Shown: positions 1 through 7,393 of the stretch, piece by piece
Position numbering within the stretch: the stretch's first letter is position 1
Layout of the letters: each line of letters opens with the position of its first letter
Assembly (NCBI GenBank): GCA_022758945.1
Contig: JAEMQE010000104.1
Coordinates: forward strand, 1-10,747
DNA from: Lentimicrobium sp.
GTDB lineage: Bacteria; Bacteroidota; Bacteroidia; Flavobacteriales; Flavobacteriaceae
Length of the DNA: 10,747 bases
Reading direction: 5' to 3'
Position numbers and translations under genes: made by a program
Notes under the pieces: model-generated
Databases searched by the model: none
Told to the model about the DNA's origin: nothing
What the model saw: only the letters and a program-made list of their open reading frames with translations

Positions 1-226
1 AACAGGGAGATGATTTGCTTACTATTCTTGTATTGGTTCTGTCAACAATTTTATCGGGATACAACTGGTTTAATGCTTCCTTTAAACCAATGAAACCAAC
101 TACCAAACCATCGCACAAATGCCCGTGAAATTTAGCTACATCTTCTAAAGAAATGTTTTGTATGTGATTTAGCCTTCCTTTTGAGAAATCAGTATCAATT
201 GTTTGTATAGTTGGGTTATTTTTCAT
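1..226 (-). CDS. FmdE-like domain protein, cytoplasmic, 3' end outside window
   Basis: The first 75 residues are present and the C-terminus runs off at base 1. Residues 34-38 read FHGHLC, followed by DGLVVGFIGLKEAL and, at 72-75, SSPC. This layout (FHGHLC, then a second Cys about 37 residues later) is typical of the FmdE family, named after subunit E of molybdenum formylmethanofuran dehydrogenase but widespread in organisms without methanogenesis, where its role is poorly known and metal binding by the Cys/His residues is presumed. No signal peptide is seen, so it should be cytoplasmic. It starts 9 bases after the DsrE-like gene stops, so the two are probably co-transcribed. It is a paralogue of the exported protein at 2557-3219: both carry ISLEDV just before the motif and align without gaps. 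Family call fairly sure; biochemical role unknown. Confidence 0.8.
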   Translation of the reverse strand, partial: MKNNPTIQTIDTDFSKGRLNHIQNISLEDVAKFHGHLCDGLVVGFIGLKEALNQLYPDKIVDRTNTRIVSKSSPC

Positions 227-235
227 TTTATATGA

Positions 236-598
236 TTAAAAATTGATAACTGCCGCACCTTCAGCGCCATAACGCAAGAACGCATCACGAGCATATTCTA
301 AATGAACTCCTTTAGCTTCTAATGCTGCCGTGGTTCCATTAGCTTCTGCAGTATTTTTGCAAGTACTTACTTTTATGCCTGCTGCAATGAGTTCATCAAT
401 GGCTTTAATATAATCTGCTTTTACGCCTGTTTCGGCATTGCTTGAATAGGCAGCTTGTCCAGGACCGAACAAATAAACTTCCAATTCTACACCTGCTTCT
501 TTGTTTACTTGCGACATTCTTACTGCCACGTGTGAGCCAGCATTTAAGGCGGCATCGTTGTCATTAAATATTATTACTACTGATTTTTTCATTTTCAT
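236..598 (-). CDS. DsrE-family sulfur-relay-like protein
   Basis: A 120-residue soluble protein with the DsrE/DsrF/YchN-like alpha-beta fold: a hydrophobic first strand (VVIIFNDND, 7-15), a helix, a second strand ending in VYLFGPG (41-47), then GIKVSTC (74-80). Cys80 is its only cysteine and sits where the family places its active-site sulfur carrier. Length matches the family (about 110-130 residues). DsrE-type proteins pass persulfide sulfur between partners such as rhodaneses and TusA-like proteins, so it would fit with the rhodanese at 10139-10525, though a direct partnership is only inferred. Two in-frame ATGs (MKMKK) lie six bases apart; the first is used here because both follow an A-rich leader with no Shine-Dalgarno site. 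It precedes the FmdE-like gene by 9 bases. No exclusive substrate can be inferred. Confidence 0.87.
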   Translation of the reverse strand: MKMKKSVVIIFNDNDAALNAGSHVAVRMSQVNKEAGVELEVYLFGPGQAAYSSNAETGVKADYIKAIDELIAAGIKVSTCKNTAEANGTTAALEAKGVHLEYARDAFLRYGAEGAAVINF

Positions 599-630
599 TT
601 TATTTATTTATTTCTAATTTGTTTTTTATG

Positions 631-771
631 CTATAATCCAAATGAATCTATAGGTATGTTTCCTGATGAAATCCCTTGTGTCAATAAACTTTTCATTATT
701 CCCGGCATAATTTTAAAGTATAAACCTATATGATCTGGTTTATAGGAAGGGTTTTGAACTGTTGCTATTTT
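631..771 (-). pseudogene. Possible C-terminal gene remnant directly after chrA
   Basis: Immediately after the chrA TAA, in the same frame, 46 codons stay open until a TAG at 631-633. The translation looks protein-like (for example YKPDHIGLYFKIMPGIMK, then a tail ending IPIDSFGL), with mixed charged and hydrophobic residues rather than low-complexity AT-derived sequence. The only ATGs are internal, at 706-708 and 694-696, leaving 25 or 21 residues, and no convincing leader precedes them. It could be the end of a gene whose 5' part was lost when chrA arrived, a short real peptide, or chance. I do not recognise the family. Confidence 0.35.
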
Positions 772-1974
772 TTAAAAAATTAATAATGATAAAACGATTG
801 TGCCCAATAAAGCCCACAAGGAATTTTTCTTTAAAATCATCATCCAACCAATTGCCATCAAAAAAATCATCCAGGTTTGCCAGTTAAATAGAGATTTAAA
901 AGCAAATAGTAAACTTACAGCAAGCAGCAGTCCAATAAAACCTGATAAGATCCCTTTGATAATAACCTTTACAATTTTGAGATTTTGAATGCGACTATGT
1001 ATATCTGCCAATAAAATCATTGCCACAAGTGATGGTGTAAAAATAGCCAAAGTGGCAAATACAGCACCCGCTAACCCTGCAACATGATAACCAATAAAGG
1101 TGGCGGTAATAAATACCGGACCTGGCGTAACCTGACCTAATGCAATACCATCAATAAATTCCTTTACAGAAAGCCAATTATGTACAACAACCACCTGATG
1201 TTGAATAAGTGGAATAGCAGCAAATCCTCCTCCAAAAGAGAATGTTCCAATTCCAGCAAAAGCACTGATAATATTGCGTAAATCGGGTACAATCAAGCCA
1301 CTCAAAAAAAATAGTATCACAATAAAAACGGGTGCATAATCTTTTATTGATAAAGTATCACGATTTAAAGTGCCAGACTCAACAAGCAAAACTTCTCCTC
1401 CTTTTGCTTTTACATCTTCAAATTCGTGTGTAAAATAAAAAAAAATAAACCCGAACAATCCTGATAGTAGGATAAGCCAAATTGCATTTAGTTTAAGAAA
1501 AAAGATACCGGCAAAAGTTACCAGGCTAATGAGTACACCTTTCCAATCCAGGTAAGTAATTTTTTTAAAAACTGATTTACTTAAAATGCTGGTTGCATTT
1601 ATCAGGAGCGCCACCACAAGCGCACCTAACCCGGCAAATAAAGATTGAATAAAAGCAAGATTTCCAAACTTAAAGTATGCCCATGCAAGAATGAACATTA
1701 CAATGGTGGCAGGCATTATAAATAAAATAGGGGCTAAGATTCCTCCCCATAATTTATGAAGTTTAAAACCAATATACCCCATAATACTTACCCCGGCTGC
1801 TCCCGGTAATACTTGTGCCAAACTCAAAGAATTCATAAACTCTTTTTCAGATATCCATTTTTTTTCAAGCACAAATATTTTCTTCATTAAAACTAAAATA
1901 GCTGGACCTCCATAGCCAACTGCGCCTATATAAAAAGCTGTTTTTATTAACTCATATAAAGATGGTTTTTTCAT
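772..1974 (-). CDS. chrA: Chromate-transporter (CHR) family efflux protein, two-domain ChrA type
   Basis: A 400-residue inner-membrane protein, the usual length for long-chain CHR transporters, made of two homologous halves. The N-terminal half has GYGGPAI (20-26) and QVLPGAAGVSIMGYIG (54-69). After a hydrophilic linker at about 182-212, the C-terminal half has FSFGGGFAAIPLI (245-257) and LGQVTPGPV (279-287). Ten or more hydrophobic segments are visible. Characterised ChrA proteins expel chromate from the cytoplasm using the proton motive force; some relatives may move sulfate or other oxyanions. The canonical proline after PG in the first half (PGP) is alanine here (PGAA), a modest departure. 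The gene stands apart from its neighbours, 196 bases after the upstream gene and 173 before the next, so it may have its own promoter. The ATG at 1974 gives the expected N-terminus. Family assignment is secure; chromate as substrate is inferred. Confidence 0.93.
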   Translation of the reverse strand: MKKPSLYELIKTAFYIGAVGYGGPAILVLMKKIFVLEKKWISEKEFMNSLSLAQVLPGAAGVSIMGYIGFKLHKLWGGILAPILFIMPATIVMFILAWAYFKFGNLAFIQSLFAGLGALVVALLINATSILSKSVFKKITYLDWKGVLISLVTFAGIFFLKLNAIWLILLSGLFGFIFFYFTHEFEDVKAKGGEVLLVESGTLNRDTLSIKDYAPVFIVILFFLSGLIVPDLRNIISAFAGIGTFSFGGGFAAIPLIQHQVVVVHNWLSVKEFIDGIALGQVTPGPVFITATFIGYHVAGLAGAVFATLAIFTPSLVAMILLADIHSRIQNLKIVKVIIKGILSGFIGLLLAVSLLFAFKSLFNWQTWMIFLMAIGWMMILKKNSLWALLGTIVLSLLIF

Positions 1975-2068
1975 AAAATTGATTAAGATAACTATTTTTC
2001 TATGTTTGCTAAAAATTCACTAAATCCAATTTTATAAACATATTGTGGCAAAAAAAATGGCCGAAGGA

Positions 2069-2129
2069 GTAAAAGGGTCGCCAACCTTCATAAAAGAAAT
2101 TCCACCATTAAAAAGGTGGCAACCCTTAC
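2069..2129 (-). terminator. Imperfect inverted repeat, probable terminator after the efflux operon
   Basis: On the plus strand AAGGGTCGCCAACCTT (2073-2088) is matched by AAGGTGGCAACCCTT (2113-2127), its reverse complement apart from one substitution and one bulged base. The arms lengthen through GT/AC at 2069-2070 and 2128-2129. Read on the minus strand, the 3' arm ends in CCCTTTTAC, a short T-run. It lies about 40 bases after the stop of the gene at 2171, where a terminator would be expected. A smaller nested hairpin, CCACC/GGTGG (2102-2119), shares bases with the large stem, so the two are mutually exclusive. The T-run is short, so a weak terminator, an attenuator-like switch or an mRNA-stabilising structure are alternatives. 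Confidence 0.5.
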
Positions 2130-2170
2130 AACTATTATAGATACATCGCTTTTTTAAATGTAGTATTTTA

Positions 2171-2539
2171 TTACACTTTTAGATGTTCCAAAACGATTTC
2201 GGCATTGCCAATCACTCTTGTTGCTTCGGCATAACGAGCAATTTTGAGGGTTTCCAGTATTTTTTCTTTTGAAATCTGCTGAATTTTAGCTTTGTTCGTC
2301 ATCGCTTCAATACACGCTTTGCTGCCAGTTGCCAGGGCGACACCTAAATAAATTAAGGTTCTGGTTTCTGCATCTAAAGCACCATTTTGAGGCATTGCAA
2401 ATGCACTGCTTCGGGCTTGTTCGGCTACAAATTCAGGGAATACTTCTCCTGCTAATTCAATGGCTCTTGGTAATTTACCATCCATTGCACCTTTCATCAT
2501 TGAAAGGATTTGTTCTGTTGTGGGTTGTTGATTTTCCAT
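2171..2539 (-). CDS. Carboxymuconolactone-decarboxylase/AhpD-like protein with altered CxxC
   Basis: A 122-residue soluble protein, the usual length of the single-domain CMD family. The core stretch LDAETRTLIYLGVALATG (55-72) followed by SKACIEAM (73-80) is the family signature. In AhpD-type alkylhydroperoxidase proteins this site reads CxxC with a nearby His. Here the first Cys is Ser73, only Cys76 remains, and Met80 takes the place of the His, so standard two-cysteine peroxidase chemistry is unlikely. A single-thiol or binding role is possible. No signal peptide is present, so it is cytoplasmic. It starts 17 bases after the exported FmdE-like gene and is probably the last gene of the efflux operon, with an inverted repeat following. 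Family call good; activity unknown. Confidence 0.85.
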   Translation of the reverse strand: MENQQPTTEQILSMMKGAMDGKLPRAIELAGEVFPEFVAEQARSSAFAMPQNGALDAETRTLIYLGVALATGSKACIEAMTNKAKIQQISKEKILETLKIARYAEATRVIGNAEIVLEHLKV

Positions 2540-2556
2540 TTTTTATTTTCTTAAAA

Positions 2557-3219
2557 TTAATTTAATGCTTCATACGTAATTGCTCCTTCTGGTAAATTTA
2601 AAATTTCCTTACGAACAATATCTTGTGTAACTTTTGCAAATTGGGCTTTTTCAGCATTGGTTGCTTCTCCTTTCAATATTTTGTTTTTAATAACTGAAGA
2701 TGCATACATTTCATCTTTGGTCAACAATTTCATTCGGTCGATGGTTGCTTTTATCTTTTTCCCATTGTCTTTGCGTTCAAAAATTATAGTGGTTGTTCCT
2801 TCATTTCCAGCGATTGATTTATCTACTACAAAATCGCTTTTAGAATTTGAATATTCCCCTCTGTTTAAACGGGTACCTGTGATAAATGTAATGGCATCAA
2901 TTAAATCCATATTGTATTCTGAAATCGCAACATTTACGGTTCTTCTATTTGGAATTTCATTCGGAAAAAGTTTGCTTAACACTTCTTTGGTAATTAAAAA
3001 CCCTGCGGTATCGCAACCGCAAGTATGGCCAGTGTAAATTTGAACATCTTCCAATGAAATGGTAAAGACATCTTTTTCTTTTCGGTCGCTTCCTGCCATA
3101 ATGGCTTTGCTGTCTTTGATTTTTATGGTTCCGGCTTTTTTATCAATGTTTTCTTGTGCATTAATCGTAGTATTTAAACCCAATAAAAGGGTTAATACAA
3201 TTGTGGTTTTTGTTTTCAT
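2557..3219 (-). CDS. Exported FmdE-like protein
   Basis: A 220-residue protein starting with a typical signal peptide (residues 1-21, positively charged start, leucine-rich core, ending INAQ). The mature part carries ISLEDV (54-59) and YTGHTCGCD (62-70), the FmdE-type GH-x-C motif with an added cysteine (Cys67 and Cys69), then AGFLITKEVLSKLFPNEI. By hand about 18 of 51 residues match the cytoplasmic FmdE-like protein at 1-226 without gaps. The family's later Cys (SSPC in the paralogue) is Met104 here. The C-terminal part is lysine-rich and has no cysteines. It should act in the periplasm, possibly binding a metal through the His and CGC. It follows the RND gene by 24 bases and precedes the AhpD-like gene by 17, so it is an operon member. 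An accessory or substrate-binding role for the pump is inference only. Confidence 0.8.
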   Translation of the reverse strand: MKTKTTIVLTLLLGLNTTINAQENIDKKAGTIKIKDSKAIMAGSDRKEKDVFTISLEDVQIYTGHTCGCDTAGFLITKEVLSKLFPNEIPNRRTVNVAISEYNMDLIDAITFITGTRLNRGEYSNSKSDFVVDKSIAGNEGTTTIIFERKDNGKKIKATIDRMKLLTKDEMYASSVIKNKILKGEATNAEKAQFAKVTQDIVRKEILNLPEGAITYEALN

Positions 3220-3243
3220 TTTTTTTATTTAATTTGTTTTTAT

Positions 3244-6200
3244 TTAATTTTCAATTTGTTTTGTTTCTTTTTTATCAACGATATAAGCATACATCGGTAC
3301 AAATATTAGTGTGAGCAGTGTACCAATTAATAATCCACCAATGGCCACATCGGCAAGTGGACTTAATCGTTCTAAACCAACGGCTTGTTCCAAGGCAATG
3401 GGTATCATTCCGGCTATGGTTCCAAAAGCGGTCATCAAAACTGGACGAAAACGCACTCGTACACTTTCAATAGCACTTTCATAAGGACTTTCGCCACTGG
3501 CTCGATGGTGTTGGTAAAAATCAATCAGTAGAATGGAATTTTTAATGATAATCCCAAATAATAAAAGTATTCCCAGCAAACTAGGCATACAACTCGGTTT
3601 ATGAAACAGTAGCATTCCCCAAGAAGCTCCAATTAAAGATAATGGTAAAACGACAATCATAATCAAGGTCATTTTTACCGAGCGATAAATAGAAATCAAC
3701 ACCATTGCCAATAAAAACACCCCCAAAGCGATAGCTTTCATCATTCGGCTAAAACTGTCATCAATTTGTACCATATCACCTTCTTGCGTGATGGTGACGT
3801 CCGAATTGCTTTTAATTTTTGTTAATGCAGCTTCGGCCTCGTCAGTAATATGCGTAACAGGTCGGTCTTTTCGGTAGCCATTTACATCAATACTATACAA
3901 CATTTTGTCTCTTTCAATTTTGGCAAAGGTGAGCTGTTTCGTAATGGTGGCTAATTGAGCTAAAGGCACATCACCAGTAGCCGTTTTAATAGGAAGCAAT
4001 TTCAATGCTTGTTCGTTTTCTCCAAATTTTCCTTTGAAATAAAGGGAAACGGGTTGTACATTTAAGGATTGTAAGTTGGCATTTAGACTCACCACTTGTC
4101 CTTTGATTAAAATTTGAGAGATAATTTCATAAGGAGTGATGCCATAACTCAATACTTTGTTTTTATCGATATTGAGTGCAAATTCAGAAAAATCCTCATT
4201 CCAACTGGTTGACACCGAAGTTAGTCCGTGTACTTCTTTTAAAACATTTTGTGCTTCTATTGACTTTTCAGACAAACCATCGACAGAAGGCGATTTTAAA
4301 CGCACATCTAAAGTGGCTTTGATGGTAGAAAGTGCCGTTGCACCAAAATCATATACATCATTGCGTTTTACACCCTCTAAACCTGCTATTTTTTCACGAA
4401 CAATATCTTCAATTTGCCAAAGATTTAATTTTCTGCTAAAACGATCGACACAATTGATGGTAATGGTTGCTTCGGTAGGTAAATTTCCACTTCCTAAACT
4501 TAAAACACCCATTTCGTTGCCAAAAGCTACTGAACTTTTTTCTACCCAAGGTTGTTTGTGCAGCCATTGTAAAAAAGGCTCCATTTTAGCTTCAGAACTT
4601 TCTACCGTTTCATTGGCACTAAAACCAATTTGTGCTTTGATAATTCCGGTATCCATTGGTGGCATCGCATCTTTTCCAATAACAGGCATAATGGTTTTTA
4701 TGCTGATAAGCAACAGCAGCACAACGCCCACAGAAAGTGCGATTCTGCGAAATACTTTTCGTTTTCCATTTGAAAATTTGATGACATTGACATAAGGTTC
4801 TACCAGTCTTCCGAATGATTTTTCGTATAGATTTTCAAACCAGCGTTCAAATTTGTTTTTGCTGTGTCCGTTTTTTAAGAAAATCTCTAATAATTTTGGG
4901 ATAAAAGTAATAGACAAGAAAAAGGAAACCAACAACGCAATGATCAAGGTGAAAATAAGTGGTTTGAATATTTTTTCGGGAAATCCACCCACAAACATCA
5001 AAGGCGAAACTATAGCGATGGTAGAAATTGTACCGGACCAAATGGGGTTGATTACTTCTCTAGTTCCATTTTGAACGGCTGTTTTTAAATCTTCGCCTAA
5101 TTCGTTCAAATGCCGTTCTATGTTTTCTAAAACCACAATGGCATCATCGGCTAACATTCCTAAAGCCAAAATAATAGCGGTATAAATGACGATGTTTAAA
5201 CTGCCACCTGTAAGCCAAATTACAGCCAAGGTTGAGAAAAAAACCAATGGAATAGTAATAGCAGCCGCTGCAATAGCTCTTAAATTTCCCAAGAAAAATA
5301 AAATAACCAAAAGAGTGAAAAAGATGGCGTCACGGAGGGCAACCAACATATTATCGTTGGCCAATTCTATTAAATTTCGTTGTGTATCTGATATTTCAAA
5401 GGTAAAGTTTGGGTAGCGTGCTTCTAGCTTTTTTAATTCTTCTCTTGCTGCGTTACTCACACTTAAAACGCTTCCGCCAGGTGCTCGCTGGATGGCTAAT
5501 GCTATCGCTGGTTTACCATTTCCTATATAACCACTGGTTCTTTTTTTGTAACTCCATTCTACATTGGCAATGTCGTTAATGGTAACGTTTGGGATAATAT
5601 TGATTTGTTTTATTTTCTCGATATTATCGTTTTCACCATAGTAAGTGATGGTGTAAAAATTATTTTTCCCTTTGATTAAACCTATTGGAATATCGTGATT
5701 GACCGTTTGTAAAACTTTGGCAATTTTATCAAAATCAATATTGTATTGTTTGGCTTTAAACGGATCTACTTCGATATTGATAGCACTTTCGTAGCCACCA
5801 AAAACCTCTACATTTCCAATATCAGGATTACTCAATAAACTAGGTTTTATGAAACCATCTACCATTTTTCTAATATCAGAAAGTGATACCGAATTTGTTT
5901 TTGGTGAAACGGAAATGACATCTACCGGGAGCGTAAAATCACCTGTGGTATAAACTGCTGGGTTAACATCGGCAGGTAAATTTCCTTTGGCAATAGAAAG
6001 TGCATTGGCAACATCAACTGCGGCAGCATCTAATCCTTTTTCATAGGTAAATTCAGCTTTTACAATCGAAAAATTGGCTACGTTTATGGAGCTTACATCG
6101 GTGAGCAATCCCAAACGAGCAATTTCTTGTTCGATGGGTTTTGAAACTGAATTTGCGGCTACTTGTGCTGTTGCTCCCGGAACTTTTGTAATGACCAAAA

Positions 6201-6327
6201 CTTGCGGTGGGGTAGAATCAGGGAATAAATTTTTGGGTAAGGTTACCAATGCAATGATTCCCACCACAAAAAATCCGAAGATGATGGAGTACAATAAATA
6301 CGGTCTTTTATAGAAATAATCAAACAT
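3244..6327 (-). CDS. RND-family efflux permease (AcrB/HAE type)
   Basis: A full-length 1027-residue RND pump of the inner membrane. It begins with a transmembrane helix (about 10-30) and LPKNLFPDSTPP (30-41). The first large periplasmic loop follows, then a membrane bundle from about 330, with the proton-relay motif ALGMLADDAIVVLENIERHL at about 388-407 (Asp394, Asp395). A second periplasmic loop spans roughly 555-860, and a second bundle contains GIIIKNSILLIDF with the lysine (about 929) matching the AcrB TM10 lysine. The double Asp and following VVLEN are typical of the drug-type (HAE) branch, whereas CusA-like metal pumps have a different TM4 motif. All key proton-relay residues appear intact. 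The start lies 4 bases after the adaptor gene stops. It should assemble with the adaptor and TolC-like protein encoded just upstream. Substrate unknown; the neighbours hint at thiol-reactive compounds. Confidence 0.95.
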   Translation of the reverse strand: MFDYFYKRPYLLYSIIFGFFVVGIIALVTLPKNLFPDSTPPQVLVITKVPGATAQVAANSVSKPIEQEIARLGLLTDVSSINVANFSIVKAEFTYEKGLDAAAVDVANALSIAKGNLPADVNPAVYTTGDFTLPVDVISVSPKTNSVSLSDIRKMVDGFIKPSLLSNPDIGNVEVFGGYESAINIEVDPFKAKQYNIDFDKIAKVLQTVNHDIPIGLIKGKNNFYTITYYGENDNIEKIKQINIIPNVTINDIANVEWSYKKRTSGYIGNGKPAIALAIQRAPGGSVLSVSNAAREELKKLEARYPNFTFEISDTQRNLIELANDNMLVALRDAIFFTLLVILFFLGNLRAIAAAAITIPLVFFSTLAVIWLTGGSLNIVIYTAIILALGMLADDAIVVLENIERHLNELGEDLKTAVQNGTREVINPIWSGTISTIAIVSPLMFVGGFPEKIFKPLIFTLIIALLVSFFLSITFIPKLLEIFLKNGHSKNKFERWFENLYEKSFGRLVEPYVNVIKFSNGKRKVFRRIALSVGVVLLLLISIKTIMPVIGKDAMPPMDTGIIKAQIGFSANETVESSEAKMEPFLQWLHKQPWVEKSSVAFGNEMGVLSLGSGNLPTEATITINCVDRFSRKLNLWQIEDIVREKIAGLEGVKRNDVYDFGATALSTIKATLDVRLKSPSVDGLSEKSIEAQNVLKEVHGLTSVSTSWNEDFSEFALNIDKNKVLSYGITPYEIISQILIKGQVVSLNANLQSLNVQPVSLYFKGKFGENEQALKLLPIKTATGDVPLAQLATITKQLTFAKIERDKMLYSIDVNGYRKDRPVTHITDEAEAALTKIKSNSDVTITQEGDMVQIDDSFSRMMKAIALGVFLLAMVLISIYRSVKMTLIMIVVLPLSLIGASWGMLLFHKPSCMPSLLGILLLFGIIIKNSILLIDFYQHHRASGESPYESAIESVRVRFRPVLMTAFGTIAGMIPIALEQAVGLERLSPLADVAIGGLLIGTLLTLIFVPMYAYIVDKKETKQIEN

Positions 6328-6331
6328 AGCG

Positions 6332-7393
6332 CTAGTTTTTTTGAATTATTTTAATTGAAGTACCAGACAATAAACGCAATAGAATATCTTGCTTGGCAAT
6401 TACAATTTCTTGCCCTGCCAATTCCTGATTGCTAATCATTAATTGATTTTCACCCGATTCGGTGATGTTAATTTCTTTAGGTAGGGCTTTATCTTTTGCC
6501 ACCACAAAAACATAACTTTTACCGTTGCGGTTCAGTACAGCATCATAAGGCACTTTTAAACCTTGGCCTTCGTAGAGTACAATATTTACAGGAACGCGTT
6601 CGCCAGTTAATAAACTTAGGTTGGCGGTAACTACTTTGTATTCTGCCAAACCATTTTGCGTGTTGTTTAGAGGAATGGCTTTATAAAATTTATTGTCTAC
6701 GGAAATTCCTTTGATTTTCAAATCGCTTGGAACGCTAATTTTTAAGAAAGCTCCATTATTAGCACTAATAACGGCTATGGGTTGTCCAGGCATTGCCACA
6801 TCACCTATATTCATTGTGGTTTTAGCCACAACACCAGATGATGGTGCTACAATTGTATTGTAGGAAAATGAATTGGAAATATCCTCTTTAGTTTGCTTTA
6901 ACGATTCAATTTTAGATTCAATGTCAGCAATTTTAGAAATTTCGTTTTCCGATTGTTCCTTAGAAGCTCCTTTTACCGCCAATAATTGAAGTGTTCTATT
7001 GTGTGTAGCTTTGGCATTATCTAGTGCTACTTTTTGGGCTGAAAGTTGCGATTGAATGCTTTGCAAATTGGTTTGAAAACTCGAATTATCTAGTTTTGCC
7101 ACCACTTCTCCCGCTTTTACTGTACTTCCACTTGGTTTAAGATATTGAATGCGTGCCGAAATTTTTGAACTAATCGTTACATCTTGATCGTTTTGAACAA
7201 TGGCTAAATAGGGTAAGGTTAATTGATTGCCATCGGAAGCAATCTTAACCGTACTTACCGATATTGGAAATACGGAAGCTACAGGTGCATTATCGCTTTT
7301 TGCTTTTGCTTTTTTGATTACTACTATTCCACCTATAATGGCAAACAAAATAATGATGCTGGTGATTATGGTTGTTTTATTTATATTTTTCAT
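6332..7393 (-). CDS. RND efflux periplasmic adaptor (membrane fusion protein)
   Basis: A 353-residue adaptor of the HlyD/AcrA class. A hydrophobic helix at about 9-27 anchors it; there is no lipobox cysteine, so it is membrane-anchored rather than a lipoprotein. The first half of the lipoyl domain lies at about 74-104 (GSTVKAGEVVAKLD), a coiled-coil hairpin rich in Gln, Lys and Glu at about 105-178, and the second lipoyl half at 180-212 (VAPSSGVVAKTTMNIGDVAMPG). A beta-barrel and membrane-proximal domain follow (VPYDAVLNRNGKSYVFVV, about 281-298). It joins the RND permease to the outer-membrane channel. Its ATG overlaps the TGA of the TolC-like gene (ATGA), and the RND gene follows after 4 bases. 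No His/Met-rich N-terminal metal-binding extension, as seen in some CusB-type adaptors, is visible. Confidence 0.93.
   Translation of the reverse strand: MKNINKTTIITSIIILFAIIGGIVVIKKAKAKSDNAPVASVFPISVSTVKIASDGNQLTLPYLAIVQNDQDVTISSKISARIQYLKPSGSTVKAGEVVAKLDNSSFQTNLQSIQSQLSAQKVALDNAKATHNRTLQLLAVKGASKEQSENEISKIADIESKIESLKQTKEDISNSFSYNTIVAPSSGVVAKTTMNIGDVAMPGQPIAVISANNGAFLKISVPSDLKIKGISVDNKFYKAIPLNNTQNGLAEYKVVTANLSLLTGERVPVNIVLYEGQGLKVPYDAVLNRNGKSYVFVVAKDKALPKEINITESGENQLMISNQELAGQEIVIAKQDILLRLLSGTSIKIIQKN

Noticed and set aside
2035..2065. Possible Bacteroidota-type promoter for chrA (TTCG, 19 bases, TATGTTTA on the minus strand)
   Set aside because: Both elements differ from the -33 TTTG and -7 TAnnTTTG consensus, and AT-rich DNA gives such near matches often; spacing alone is not enough.
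2041..2095. Short minus-strand frame starting MKVGDPFTPSAIFF between the AhpD-like gene and chrA
   Set aside because: Only about 19 codons, starting inside the inverted-repeat region, with no conserved features; better explained as the 3' arm of the hairpin.
2657..3037. Plus-strand open frame of 126 codons opposite the exported FmdE-like gene
   Set aside because: The minus-strand frame has a signal peptide, a family motif and operon spacing, so the opposite frame is a shadow.
3220..3243. A-rich leader (AACAAATTA type) shared by the exported FmdE-like and DsrE-like genes
   Set aside because: The similarity is short and low in complexity, and A-rich leaders are usual for translation starts in Bacteroidota, so no common regulatory element is claimed.
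4157..4795. Long plus-strand open frame of 212 codons inside the RND gene
   Set aside because: It lies wholly antisense to a conserved full-length RND permease, has a composition set by the complementary codons, and resembles no protein I know.
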